Positions 52,635 to 61,544 of a stretch of 64,000 nt of DNA are shown here, one piece after another (position 1 is the first letter of the stretch; every line of letters starts with the position of its first letter). The translations under genes were made by a program, and so were the position numbers. This stretch comes from Lactobacillus selangorensis. GTDB taxonomy: Bacteria; Bacillota; Bacilli; Lactobacillales; Lactobacillaceae. The notes under the pieces were generated by a model. That model made no database searches and had not been told where the DNA came from. It saw only the letters and a list, made by a program, of their open reading frames with translations. Location: the NCBI RefSeq assembly GCF_001437205.1, contig NZ_JQAZ01000008.1, forward strand, positions 20,420 through 84,419, in the 5' to 3' direction.

Positions 52635-54632
52635 ATGACTTATCATTACGCATTACGCTTTACTCTCGATCCGCAGCATTATACAAAGACACAGATTGAA
52701 CAACTTGTCACTTTCTGCCAGCAGGCACAAATTGATGAGGTCGTATTCTTCATCAATTCGGAAGAACTCAACCAAAGTTTCCTGACGCCAGCGCAAACAC
52801 AACAATGGCTCGATGCCATTCAAAAATTTGCGCAGCCGTTGCGGGACAAGCAGATCGAAATCGGTTTGAATCCCTGGACGACACTGAACCATGGCGATCG
52901 CGGCCGGCATGTTGCGCCTGAAATCGGTTTTCACACGCTGGTCAATTACCAAGGGGTGGTTACCGAATCGATTGCCTGTCCAGGCGATCCGAAATGGCAG
53001 GAATATCTCAGCGATTCGTATGCCCAGTATGCCACGATTCAGCCGCATACCTTGTGGCTGGAAGATGATTTTCGGCATTACAAGAGTGCACCAGTGACTT
53101 TGGGCTGTTTCTGTGAAGCCCACATGCGTGAATATGCCAAAGTGCTGGGACATCCGATTACTCGTTCTGAATTTGTCCGCAAGTTGTTGCAGCCAGGTGC
53201 GGTGACACCGGAACGGCAGGCATATCTTGAAGTGGCCCGTCAGGAAATGAAACACGTTGCTCATTTAATTGAAGAAAAAGTCCATCGTGTTTCGCCCAAT
53301 ACTTTGTTAGGACTGATGACGTCCTATCCTGACTGGCATTGTGTCGAGGCCCGTGACTGGCATGGTCTGTTTGCTGCCTTAAGCGGGAACCAGGCAACGG
53401 AGCTGGCCCGGCCGCATCTGCCGGCTTACAATGAGATTTCACCCCTGAAATACAGTCGGGCGTTTGAAAAATACACTCGGACGACGGCAGCTTTTCTGGG
53501 AAATCAGGTAACACTGTATCCGGAATTAGAGAATTACATGTATTCGCCATATGTGAAGTCACGACGCTTCACCCAATTTCAAATCGAAACGGCAGGCATG
53601 GCCGGCGCCACCGGAATCATGCTCAACTTGTTCGATATGATGGGCAACGGTGTTGATGAAAATGACCAGTATGCTGATATGTTGGCGGAAAGCAAACCAT
53701 TGCTCAATGCCATGGCAGCTACTCGTATCGACATCGATCACCTGGCCGGTATCAAAGTGCCAATGTCGCAGGACGCTGCTTATCACGTCCATACGACGGC
53801 CGGTCGAGAAATTGCCGAATTAGTTCCACATGAAACAAAGTGGCTCGAATTGCTTGGTACATTTGGATTCGCAGTCACACCCGTTGTAATGACCGCTAAC
53901 ACACAGTTTCACGATGAGGTTGTTGCAATCTCAGGTCAATTTTTACGTGATTTATCCGCTGAACAAATCCGGCAGCTATTCCAAGACAACTTATTGCTCT
54001 TGGATGGCGAATCGGCAGCGGTGCTCTTAGAGCGTGGTTTAGGCGATTTGATTCATGCCGAATCGGGCGAATGGCATCCCGTTCGAACCGGCTATCAGTC
54101 GTTCGAACAAACGGTGGCCGCACCACAGACACGCATTACGATGCTGTCGCACACCGGTGATTATTTTCAGATTGCTTATCAGCCCAGCGATGAAGTCGAT
54201 GTATTGTCAATGGCTTGCAGTGCCGATGGGCAAGAACTCGGCCCAATGCTGACGGCAATCGACCACCAATACTTACTGCTGCCGCTCAATGACAGTGCCA
54301 AGTACGGCTGGGAAGCACAGTACAACGATTATCGGTCGTTGCAGTTAAAACAGATCCTTGCCGACGATGCGGCTTATCTAGTCGACATGCCAGCCTGCAA
54401 GCTGGTGGTATCCAACAATCAAATGCTGGTGGCCAACTTCTCGCTGGATGCCGCTCCGCAGATTAAGTGGCATGACAACGGCCAGCTGCCGCACGTCAAA
54501 GAGGTCACTGTTCAGACACGTAAAGGTGCCCAAACAATGGCTGTCCGTCAAGAGGGTCAGACGTATCAAATTGATTATTCATTAGCAGCGTTAGAAACTG
54601 TTTTGATCGAATTTAGGAAAGAAGGAGACTAG
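52635..54632 (+). CDS. Uncharacterised TIM-barrel-like putative glycoside hydrolase
   Basis: 665 residues, no signal peptide. Not recognised as a named GH family. Residues ~5-370 look like a TIM barrel: EIGLNPWTTLNHGDRG (75-90), LWLEDDFRHY (140-149) with E143/D144/D145, GLMTSYPDW (226-234) and YPELEN (295-300) with E297/E299, followed by YSPYVKSRRFTQFQIETAGMAG. A possible amidotransferase-like middle domain (~380-480, LLGTFGFAVTPVVM) and a C-terminal beta domain would recall GH42-type layout. Paired acids E143 and E297/E299 are candidate catalytic residues by inference. It sits between PTS IIA and AgaS, the position of a phospho-glycosidase, so it likely hydrolyses the imported sugar phosphate. 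Confidence 0.65.
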   Translation: MTYHYALRFTLDPQHYTKTQIEQLVTFCQQAQIDEVVFFINSEELNQSFLTPAQTQQWLDAIQKFAQPLRDKQIEIGLNPWTTLNHGDRGRHVAPEIGFHTLVNYQGVVTESIACPGDPKWQEYLSDSYAQYATIQPHTLWLEDDFRHYKSAPVTLGCFCEAHMREYAKVLGHPITRSEFVRKLLQPGAVTPERQAYLEVARQEMKHVAHLIEEKVHRVSPNTLLGLMTSYPDWHCVEARDWHGLFAALSGNQATELARPHLPAYNEISPLKYSRAFEKYTRTTAAFLGNQVTLYPELENYMYSPYVKSRRFTQFQIETAGMAGATGIMLNLFDMMGNGVDENDQYADMLAESKPLLNAMAATRIDIDHLAGIKVPMSQDAAYHVHTTAGREIAELVPHETKWLELLGTFGFAVTPVVMTANTQFHDEVVAISGQFLRDLSAEQIRQLFQDNLLLLDGESAAVLLERGLGDLIHAESGEWHPVRTGYQSFEQTVAAPQTRITMLSHTGDYFQIAYQPSDEVDVLSMACSADGQELGPMLTAIDHQYLLLPLNDSAKYGWEAQYNDYRSLQLKQILADDAAYLVDMPACKLVVSNNQMLVANFSLDAAPQIKWHDNGQLPHVKEVTVQTRKGAQTMAVRQEGQTYQIDYSLAALETVLIEFRKEGD

Positions 54633-54633
54633 T

Positions 54634-55827
54634 ATGTTTGAAAAGAGTGACACAGATTTAAAGGCAATGGGTGCAGGGATTACAACGCACGAAATTGAAC
54701 AGCAGCCAGAATTATGGGAAGAAACCGTTCAGATTTACAAAGATCATCAAAGCGAGATTGAGGCTTTCTTGAAGAAAATTTCTGATGAAAATGAGGGTAT
54801 CGTACGGGTCATCTTCACAGGTGCCGGGACCTCTGCTTATGCCGGTGACACTGTGACACCATATTTGACATTGCATGGCGATCGCAGCCGTTTCAAGTTC
54901 GAAAGCATTGCGACAACCAGCATCGTGGCTTCACCATATGACTACTTCGAAGCCGATGTGCCAACAATCTTAGTATCCTTCTCACGGAGCGGCAATAGTC
55001 CAGAAAGTGTTGCCACCGTTGAATTAGGCGAACAATTGATTAAGCACTTCTATCAAATCACAATCACATGTGCTCCAGAAGGCAAATTAGCACAACGGGC
55101 CGAAAACGAAGACAACAACTTAGTTCTCTTACAACCAGCCGGTGCCAACGATAAAGGCTTCGCCATGACGGGGAGTTTCTCCTGCATGTCCTTATCCGCA
55201 ATGCTGATTTTCGACACAACCGACGAAGCGACAAAGGAACAATATGCCGCAACCATCGTTAAGATGGGCCATGAAGTCATCGAACGCGAACCCGAAATTC
55301 AAAGCTGGGTCAACGAAGGCTTCGACCGGATTGCATACCTGGGTTCAGGCAGTTTAATGGGCTTGACTCGTGAAGCACAATTGAAGGTGCTCGAATTGAC
55401 AGCTGGACGCTTAGCTACCATCTTCGATTCCTCAATGGGCTTCCGTCATGGTCCCAAGTCATTCGTCAATGACAATACGCTGGTCTTCGATTTCTTGAAC
55501 AACAATGATTACACACGTCAATACGACATTGATATCATGGAAGAAATCCATGGCGACAAGATTGCTCGTGACGAAATTGCCATTGGCGTTTCCAAGGATG
55601 AAAACTTCAGCGGCAAGTCGTTCTTATTCAAGACCGGCGACCCGAACTTGCCAGAAGGCTACTTGGCATTGCCTGATGTTATGGTCGCACAGACCTTTGC
55701 TTTACTTTGCTCAATCAAAGTCGGCAACACACCAGACACACCATCGCCAACCGGCACCGTCAACCGTGTTGTCAAGGGTGTTACGATCCATCCTTACCAG
55801 CCAGAAGACGAAAAATCAGCTTACTAA
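54634..55827 (+). CDS. agaS: SIS-domain aldose/ketose isomerase or deaminase, AgaS type
   Basis: 397 residues with two SIS domains: FTGAGTSAYAGDTVTPYL and SFSRSGNSPESVATVELGEQL in the first, YLGSGSLMGLTREAQLKVLELTAG and DSSMGFRHGPKSF in the second. This pattern belongs to AgaS, shown in other bacteria to act on galactosamine 6-phosphate (deaminase/isomerase). It starts one base after the preceding stop behind GAAGGAG. Its presence points to an amino-sugar-containing substrate for the PTS. Deacetylation would need a NagA/AgaA; the nagA at 30174 could supply it. Confidence 0.88.
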   Translation: MFEKSDTDLKAMGAGITTHEIEQQPELWEETVQIYKDHQSEIEAFLKKISDENEGIVRVIFTGAGTSAYAGDTVTPYLTLHGDRSRFKFESIATTSIVASPYDYFEADVPTILVSFSRSGNSPESVATVELGEQLIKHFYQITITCAPEGKLAQRAENEDNNLVLLQPAGANDKGFAMTGSFSCMSLSAMLIFDTTDEATKEQYAATIVKMGHEVIEREPEIQSWVNEGFDRIAYLGSGSLMGLTREAQLKVLELTAGRLATIFDSSMGFRHGPKSFVNDNTLVFDFLNNNDYTRQYDIDIMEEIHGDKIARDEIAIGVSKDENFSGKSFLFKTGDPNLPEGYLALPDVMVAQTFALLCSIKVGNTPDTPSPTGTVNRVVKGVTIHPYQPEDEKSAY

Positions 55828-55840
55828 TCTTTACAGTCAG

Positions 55841-55876
55841 AAAGACTCCGTACAATCAGGTGCGGGGTCTTTTTTA
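55841..55876 (+). terminator. PTS operon terminator
   Basis: AAGACTCCG pairs with CGGGGTCTT across an 11-base loop, followed by TTTTT. Confidence 0.85.
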
Positions 55877-56004
55877 GTGGCGTTTCATTTTTGTAAAGAC
55901 TGTCGTAGAGCTTAATATATAATTTGTTAATTAACATCGATTTCCAGTAGCTACTTCCGTCCATCTCTGCTACGATGGAGCCGAATCCAAAAGGGGGCCG
56001 AGTG

Positions 56005-56481
56005 ATGACAATGGAAGATCAATTTATGAGCATCAGCGATTTCATCGATTTTTGTGTGGCGGAACGGCAGGCACGAGTCGATGATTTAAAACAGCTCGAT
56101 GACAATGCAGCTGAATATTCACAGGCATTGAATATTGCCAGCCAAGTGACGCATGACATCAATGCGTTGTGGGAAATCAAAGATCCGCTGACGACGGGGA
56201 TGCAGGCACTGAACGATGGCAAGAGCACGGTCAATGGGACGTTGTTCGACACGGTGCTGATGATTACCAATCGGCGGCTGGTGGACTATTTTCAGAAGCA
56301 TCATCAGGAATTCAGTGTCTTGGTGTCGGTAACGGACCCACAACGAGTCGATCCTGGTTATTTGCAGGTCATTCGTAAAATTGTCGAACCGGCCGTCAAA
56401 GACAACGATACAAGTGGCTGGGACAATTTCAACATTGTTTTAGCTGAGATGGATCGCAATCATATTCAGCCGAAAAAATAA
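56005..56481 (+). CDS. Hypothetical cytosolic protein, 158 residues
   Basis: Starts at ATG 7 bases after AAAGGGGG; an ATG at 55975 would add ten residues but lacks a ribosome site. No signal or membrane segment. Two Gln/Asp-rich helices near the start (FIDFCVAERQARVDDLKQLDD) precede a region with NRRLVDYFQKHHQEFSVLVSV. No family recognised. Single-gene unit with its own terminator. Confidence 0.7.
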   Translation: MTMEDQFMSISDFIDFCVAERQARVDDLKQLDDNAAEYSQALNIASQVTHDINALWEIKDPLTTGMQALNDGKSTVNGTLFDTVLMITNRRLVDYFQKHHQEFSVLVSVTDPQRVDPGYLQVIRKIVEPAVKDNDTSGWDNFNIVLAEMDRNHIQPKK

Positions 56482-56508
56482 AAGCCTTCGCATGTGCGAA
56501 GGTTTTTT
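56482..56508 (+). terminator. Terminator between 158-residue gene and SDR gene
   Basis: AGCCTTCGCA-TG-TGCGAAGGTT followed by TTTT. Confidence 0.85.
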
Positions 56509-56510
56509 CA

Positions 56511-57101
56511 TTACCGATCGTTGCTATCAATTCTTAACCATTCGGGGACTTCCTCACCCTTGGCCATTTTCAACCAATCAGCTGGCTGATGTTCCTGTTT
56601 AGGGGTGTACTGGATAAAGGCACCGATGGATTGGAACAGTTGCTGTTGAGCGGCAAGGGCACCACGATAAAATGGCATTTTGTCGATTTTAAATTTGGGC
56701 AGGGTAACGGTCACAATTTGAGAATTAGGCGTCAGTTGTTTTACGGCGTTCATCAGGATGAAGTAGGGATTCTTGGCAGTCGCATTTATAACGGCTTCGA
56801 AATCGGCGTCGAGCGAATCTTCCTGCGGTGTGTCGAGATTGAAGAGCATCAAGCTGACGCTGGGGACCCGTTTCTGGATGAAATGGTGCCATAAAGGTTC
56901 ATCGAAGGTCGTCGCAGTGTCGATCTGATAGGGGATGACTTGGGTGCCAAGCTCCTCACGGACGGCCATCAGCTGCAGCGGTTCCTGCCCTAGCAGGATG
57001 ACGTTCAGGCCCTGGGCAACGAGTGCCTTAGTTTGATCATGGGCGATTTGAGTGCCGCCGCCAGTGACGACGGCTGTTTTTGAATTGTGTGCGGACATCA
57101 T
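56511..57101 (-). CDS. Degenerate short-chain dehydrogenase-like protein
   Basis: 196 residues, shorter than normal SDRs (~250). AVVTGGGTQIAHDQTKALVAQGLNVILLGQ is a Rossmann start, but the glycine motif is imperfect (TGGGTQI instead of TGxxxGI). NATAKNPYFILMNAVKQL and FYRGALAAQQQL correspond to later SDR helices, but the catalytic Tyr-x-x-x-Lys is missing its Lys. So it is probably not a working dehydrogenase; a nucleotide-binding regulator or decaying gene is possible. RBS AGGAGC. Alone, leftward. Confidence 0.72.
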   Translation of the reverse strand: MMSAHNSKTAVVTGGGTQIAHDQTKALVAQGLNVILLGQEPLQLMAVREELGTQVIPYQIDTATTFDEPLWHHFIQKRVPSVSLMLFNLDTPQEDSLDADFEAVINATAKNPYFILMNAVKQLTPNSQIVTVTLPKFKIDKMPFYRGALAAQQQLFQSIGAFIQYTPKQEHQPADWLKMAKGEEVPEWLRIDSNDR

Positions 57102-57147
57102 AAACGCTCCTTTCGATTCAGTTCAAACCCAGTATAGAGCGTTCCTT

Positions 57148-57801
57148 TTAAAATGTCCGCCCCGATGTTTCATGTGAAACGAGTTTCAATAAATCATCCG
57201 GCTGTTCCAGCCGATATTCGGCTTTAGCAAACTCAGGATTGGGGTGGGCACCCCAGCCGGCCAGCGCAAACTGGGCACCGGCCGCATGGGCACTTTGCAT
57301 ATCATAGATTGAATCGCCGATATACAGTGTCTTTTCTGGGGTCAACTGCATATTGCGGCAGGCGTATTGGAGGGGAACCGGCGTCGGCTTATGTTCCGTC
57401 GTATCCGATGCCGTGACAATCAGGTTAAAGAAGGGCTCAAGCTGAAAGCGGGGCATTTGTGTCTGCCATTCGGCATCGGTTTTTGAGGTGATAATGCCTA
57501 ATGGAATCGGTTGTGCTTGTAACTGCTGCAACATGGGGCGGATGCCGGCAAACAGCTGCGACTCATGGGTCAAGCGGGCGTCATTGTCAGCCCACACGGC
57601 TAATAATCGTTCTGCCTCATCCGGATCGCTGGCAAACGGCTTGATGGCTGCTGTCCCTGGAATGCCTAAGACGTATGTCAGCTGGTCAGCGGGAACATCT
57701 TGGCCGAGCTCGTCGTGGAGCATCTGCTGCATGGAGCGGATGACAACATCTTCCGTATCTACCAAGGTGCCGTCAACATCGAATAAAATTGCTTGAAACA
57801 T
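57148..57801 (-). CDS. HAD-superfamily phosphatase
   Basis: 217 residues from the ATG after AAAGGAGG; a longer in-frame start extends into promoter DNA. HAD motif I DVDGTLVDTE (8-17) with both Asp, motif II ITSKT, motif III Lys and motif IV IGDSIYDMQSAHAAG. A helical C1 cap places it with phosphoglycolate phosphatase, PpaX and beta-phosphoglucomutase-like enzymes. Substrate cannot be named. Confidence 0.86.
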   Translation of the reverse strand: MFQAILFDVDGTLVDTEDVVIRSMQQMLHDELGQDVPADQLTYVLGIPGTAAIKPFASDPDEAERLLAVWADNDARLTHESQLFAGIRPMLQQLQAQPIPLGIITSKTDAEWQTQMPRFQLEPFFNLIVTASDTTEHKPTPVPLQYACRNMQLTPEKTLYIGDSIYDMQSAHAAGAQFALAGWGAHPNPEFAKAEYRLEQPDDLLKLVSHETSGRTF

Positions 57802-57849
57802 AGCGTAAACCTCCTTTGCACCCTCATTATACGCAGTTGGGATGGGCAA

Positions 57850-57864
57850 AAGAAAGCGATTACG
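57850..57864. promoter_or_regulatory. Possible cre site in the HAD/esterase divergent region
   Basis: AAGAAAGCGATTACG matches the cre consensus at 13 of 15 positions and nearly repeats the site at 3242. It lies between divergent genes. Confidence 0.4.
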
Positions 57865-57946
57865 AAGGCTTAAGACAAAATTTACTTCTGCTGGTTCAAG
57901 AGATGCTACCATAATGGTGAGAATGCATTAAAAAGGAGTGATTCTG

Positions 57947-59101
57947 ATGGCACGTTCAGATTATGCCTATACACCGACGACGAAAGAGTACTTTGAAGAT
58001 CTCCATGAACTGATGGCCCAAGCAGCTTTTCATCATGATGAAAATCATGTCTGGCACAAGGATAAGCGGCTGAAGAAAGTTGAACCTGGTTCGCTCGATC
58101 CGATTGTGAAACAGACACTGGAGACACCGAGTGCACCGTATGCGCCGGCTTCGAAAATCACGAGCCAGGCTAATTTTACACCGACGACTGGAGTCGAAAA
58201 GAAAGTACTGCAAATCCGGCAGACATTCGGGTCGCACAACTTCGATTTAACGACGGAAGATATCAAAACAGAACACGCACTGGCTGAAAATCGGGTCCCG
58301 CTGGAAATTTATGCGCCAAGGGACCGCAAAGGCTTAGGCGATTTGCCAGCAATGGTTTACATTCATGGCGGCGGTTTTTTTGCCGGTGCGGTCGAAGTGA
58401 CCCGCAACATGTGCAAATACTATGCCGAAAAGATTCCGGCCGTCGTTTTCAGTGTTGATTATCGGTTAACACCAGAATATGCGGCCCCAGATGCGGCAAA
58501 TGATTGTTATACGGCGGTCAGCTGGGTCCATCAGCATGCGGCTGATTATCAGGTCAATCCGAACCAGATTGTCGTCAATGGCGACAGTTCCGGCGGCAAT
58601 TTGTCCGCTGTGATGAGCTATTTTGATGCTCAACGTGGCAATCATTATTTGGCCGGCCAAGTCGAACTGTATCCCGTCACATCGCTCGATCCGAAATTGT
58701 CCGACCAGCATCAGTGGAGTTGGGACCAGTATCATATCATCCCATCGGAATACGAAAATATCTCGACGGCCATGAAACAGATGAAGGATTCCAACAATCT
58801 GATCGACCCAACTTATGTCCGCAACATGTCGGTCGATGATCCCAGTATCTCACCACTGCTGATTCCAGCCGAAGTTGCGAAAAAGATGGTACCGGCACTT
58901 GTGGTGACCGATGAGTTCGATTATTTGCGGCCGCAAGGTTATGATTATGCCAAATTGATGGCCCAAAACGGGGTTGAAGCGCATTACATCAACTATAAAG
59001 GCATGATGCACGCCTTTACCGACAAATTCGGCATTTATCCGCAGGCTCAAGACTGTGCGCTCGAAGTCATCAAATGGATTCGGCAGCGGTTCAATCAATA
59101 A
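57947..59101 (+). CDS. Alpha/beta hydrolase, HSL-type esterase
   Basis: 384 residues from the ATG after AAGGAG. HGGGFFAG oxyanion motif, nucleophile elbow GDSSGGN, catalytic Asp in DEFDYLRPQG and His in GMMHAF. N-terminal ~90 residues are an extra cap. Paralogous to the esterase at 23579. No signal peptide. Substrate unknown. Confidence 0.87.
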   Translation: MARSDYAYTPTTKEYFEDLHELMAQAAFHHDENHVWHKDKRLKKVEPGSLDPIVKQTLETPSAPYAPASKITSQANFTPTTGVEKKVLQIRQTFGSHNFDLTTEDIKTEHALAENRVPLEIYAPRDRKGLGDLPAMVYIHGGGFFAGAVEVTRNMCKYYAEKIPAVVFSVDYRLTPEYAAPDAANDCYTAVSWVHQHAADYQVNPNQIVVNGDSSGGNLSAVMSYFDAQRGNHYLAGQVELYPVTSLDPKLSDQHQWSWDQYHIIPSEYENISTAMKQMKDSNNLIDPTYVRNMSVDDPSISPLLIPAEVAKKMVPALVVTDEFDYLRPQGYDYAKLMAQNGVEAHYINYKGMMHAFTDKFGIYPQAQDCALEVIKWIRQRFNQ

Positions 59102-59106
59102 GGATA

Positions 59107-59146
59107 CAAAAAAGGATTCCAAAACATTGTTTTGGAATCCTTTTTT
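59107..59146 (+). terminator. Terminator after esterase
   Basis: AAAAAGGATTCCAAAACA and TGTTTTGGAATCCTTTTTT form a near-perfect hairpin; usable in both directions. Confidence 0.9.
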
Positions 59147-59167
59147 GGTTGTTATCAGACTGATTGT

Positions 59168-59737
59168 CTAAAAGATTTTAAAGCGATTCAGCGGCCAGTA
59201 TCTTAAGACCACGACGCCTTCGATTTTCTTCTTCTTAATGAAACCGATCATCCGGCTGTCTTTGGAGACGGTCCGGTTGTCGCCCATCACAAAGTAAGAA
59301 TCTTTTGGAACGGTGTTGCGGTTCGTGGCAGTGTCGTTTTTCAGGGTGAAGTTGTTGGTCAATAATTGGCCGGCCGGCATCTTGGATTTGTATTCCTTCA
59401 AATACGGCTGGGCCAGATACTTTCCATTGATATACATTTTATCGTTTTTCGATTCGACGGTTTCACCGGGCAGGCCGATGACACGCTTGATGTATAACTC
59501 GCCAGGTTCGTCTGGCGCATCCAAAATGACAACATCATTCCGTTTGACGGTTTTATGCCGCAGTGCAATGACGCGATCGCCTTGGTGGAATGTCGGCTGC
59601 ATGGAAGGTCCAAAGACTTGTTCATTGGCGACAACGAATTTCAGCAAGAGCCGCACAACAATCCAAACAAAGAGGATCCAAACAACCATTTCAATAATGT
59701 TTTTCCAAACTTCTTTTGCTTGATCACTCACATTCAT
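59168..59737 (-). CDS. lepB: Signal peptidase I
   Basis: 189 residues. N-terminal TM anchor (~14-36), then catalytic Ser45 in GPSMQPTF and Lys84 in YIKRVIGLPGE; box E GDNRTVSKDSR is present. Removes signal peptides on the outer face of the membrane. Start at ATG 59737 is close to GAGGT; a GTG two codons later has better spacing, so the exact start is open. Confidence 0.94.
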   Translation of the reverse strand: MNVSDQAKEVWKNIIEMVVWILFVWIVVRLLLKFVVANEQVFGPSMQPTFHQGDRVIALRHKTVKRNDVVILDAPDEPGELYIKRVIGLPGETVESKNDKMYINGKYLAQPYLKEYKSKMPAGQLLTNNFTLKNDTATNRNTVPKDSYFVMGDNRTVSKDSRMIGFIKKKKIEGVVVLRYWPLNRFKIF

Positions 59738-59858
59738 TACCTCACAATGGTTATATTCGCTTTAAGTATAGCATATTCGGCGCATAGACAGAAGATGAAC
59801 GTTTGACGAAGGAAAGCGAGTGTGATAACCTGCTTTACAGGAAAACACGTTTGAAAGT

Positions 59859-59885
59859 GGCAGCCGAAACGAGCTGCCTCTTTTC
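59859..59885 (+). promoter_or_regulatory. Leader hairpin upstream of the ABC-F gene
   Basis: GGCAGC-CGAAACGA-GCTGCC followed by TCTTTTC, 27 bases before the ABC-F ATG and far from any upstream rightward gene. Terminator-like leader; ABC-F genes are often controlled by such attenuators. Confidence 0.45.
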
Positions 59886-59911
59886 ATGAAACCACAAAGA
59901 GGAGGACGACC

Positions 59912-61456
59912 ATGAGCGTTTTAACAGTTGAAAATTTGAGTCAGCGGTTTATCGACAAACAACTTTATCAGGATGCCAGTTTTCAGTTGAATAAAGAAGA
60001 TCATATGGGCATTATCGGCCAGAATGGTGTCGGTAAAAGTACGCTGATCAAAATTTTGACAGGCACGATCACGCCGGATGAGGGCAAGATCACTTGGCAG
60101 CGGCATTTGAAGGTTGGCTATCTGGACCAGTATGCCAACCTGACACCCGGCATGACGGTCCACGAATTTCTGCGGACGGCCTTTGCCGAATTGGATGCCA
60201 AGGAAAAACGCATGAACCAGATTTACACCGACTATGCGGCAAATCCGGACGACGAGTTATTGGAAAAAGCCGGATTGTTGCAGGAGGCTCTAGAAGCCGG
60301 CGATTTTTATGAAATCGATACAAAAATCGAACAGGTGGCTACGGGACTGGGTCTTGATGCCATTGGACCTGATCATAAAGTCGATCAGCTCAGCGGGGGC
60401 CAGCGTTCCAAGATTATTTTGGCTAAATTACTGCTGGAACGGCCCGATGTGCTCCTCCTCGATGAACCGACAAACTATTTGGATACCAATCATATCGACT
60501 GGCTGTCCGACTATTTGAATGATTTCGAAGGCGCCTTTATTGTCGTCTCCCATGATTATGAATTTTTGAAACGGGTCACCAACAGTATCTGCGATATCGA
60601 ATTTGGCCAGATCACTAAGTATACCGGTGACTTGGAACATGCCCTGCGTCAAAAAGAGGCTAATCATAAGACTTATATGAAGGCTTATGAACATCAGCAG
60701 CAGCATATCGAAAAAACCAAGGCCTACATTCGCAAGTTCAAGGCCGGGACTCGTTCGAAGAGTGCCAAGAGCCGGGAAAAACAATTGGCACGGCTGGATG
60801 TGCTGACGCCGCCTGGTAATCGGACCAAAGCGCATTTTGAATTTCCTTATCAGTTCACCAACAGCCAGATTCTCTTATTAGTCAACGATCTGGTGATCGG
60901 CTACGATAAACCGCTGCTGAAGAATCCCGTCAACTTTACGATCGGGAAGAATGAAAAGGTTGTTCTGAAAGGATTCAACGGGATTGGGAAGTCGACACTG
61001 TTGAAGACTATTTTAGGAATTCAGCCAGCGTTGAGCGGTGACTTTGAAGTCGCCGAAACGGTTCAGTTCGGCTATTTCGAACAGGAACTGGAATGGGACA
61101 ATGACCACATCACACCTCTGCAGTTTTTAATGAATGAATTCGGCGATAAACGGCAGAAAGAACTCCGCCAGGTCTTGGCCCGTACTGGTTTAACGGCTGA
61201 AGAAATGGTCAAACCCGTCAAACTGCTGTCTGGGGGCGAACAGGTCAAGGTTAAATTGGCCGCACTGATGCTCCAGCCGGCCAATCTGCTCGTCTTAGAT
61301 GAACCGACGAACCATTTGGATGACGATACTAAGGATTCCCTGCGCACAGCCTTAAAGGCTTATGAAGGGGCCGTTCTGCTCGTCACCCATGAGGAAGACT
61401 TCTACGATTCCAGCTGGGTCGATCATGTGCTCGATGTTGAAAAGTTATTAAAATAA
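59912..61456 (+). CDS. ABC-F family ATPase
   Basis: 514 residues, two ATP-binding domains, no membrane part. Walker A GQNGVGKST and GFNGIGKST; signatures LSGGQRSK and LSGGEQVK; Walker B VLLLDEPTNYLD and LLVLDEPTNHLD. A basic linker (~260-300, KTYMKAYEHQQQHIEKTKAYIRK) joins them, a P-site tRNA interaction motif feature. Resembles housekeeping YkpA/YbiT-type ABC-F more than resistance types, but this is not certain. Acts on the ribosome. AGAGGAGG precedes ATG. Confidence 0.92.
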   Translation: MSVLTVENLSQRFIDKQLYQDASFQLNKEDHMGIIGQNGVGKSTLIKILTGTITPDEGKITWQRHLKVGYLDQYANLTPGMTVHEFLRTAFAELDAKEKRMNQIYTDYAANPDDELLEKAGLLQEALEAGDFYEIDTKIEQVATGLGLDAIGPDHKVDQLSGGQRSKIILAKLLLERPDVLLLDEPTNYLDTNHIDWLSDYLNDFEGAFIVVSHDYEFLKRVTNSICDIEFGQITKYTGDLEHALRQKEANHKTYMKAYEHQQQHIEKTKAYIRKFKAGTRSKSAKSREKQLARLDVLTPPGNRTKAHFEFPYQFTNSQILLLVNDLVIGYDKPLLKNPVNFTIGKNEKVVLKGFNGIGKSTLLKTILGIQPALSGDFEVAETVQFGYFEQELEWDNDHITPLQFLMNEFGDKRQKELRQVLARTGLTAEEMVKPVKLLSGGEQVKVKLAALMLQPANLLVLDEPTNHLDDDTKDSLRTALKAYEGAVLLVTHEEDFYDSSWVDHVLDVEKLLK

Positions 61457-61465
61457 AAAATATTC

Positions 61466-61498
61466 AAAAAGCTGCTCAAAAAAAGAGCAGCTTTTTTT
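61466..61498 (+). terminator. ABC-F terminator
   Basis: AAAAAGCTGCTC / GAGCAGCTTTTTTT hairpin. Confidence 0.9.
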
Positions 61499-61544
61499 AT
61501 TTGGCGTAATGAATCGATAGAGACCTAAACAAGGAGGGAGAAAC

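Noticed and set aside
59912..61456. Acquired antibiotic-resistance ABC-F protein
   Set aside because: Linker and context look like the housekeeping ABC-F set; no resistance genes or mobile elements nearby.
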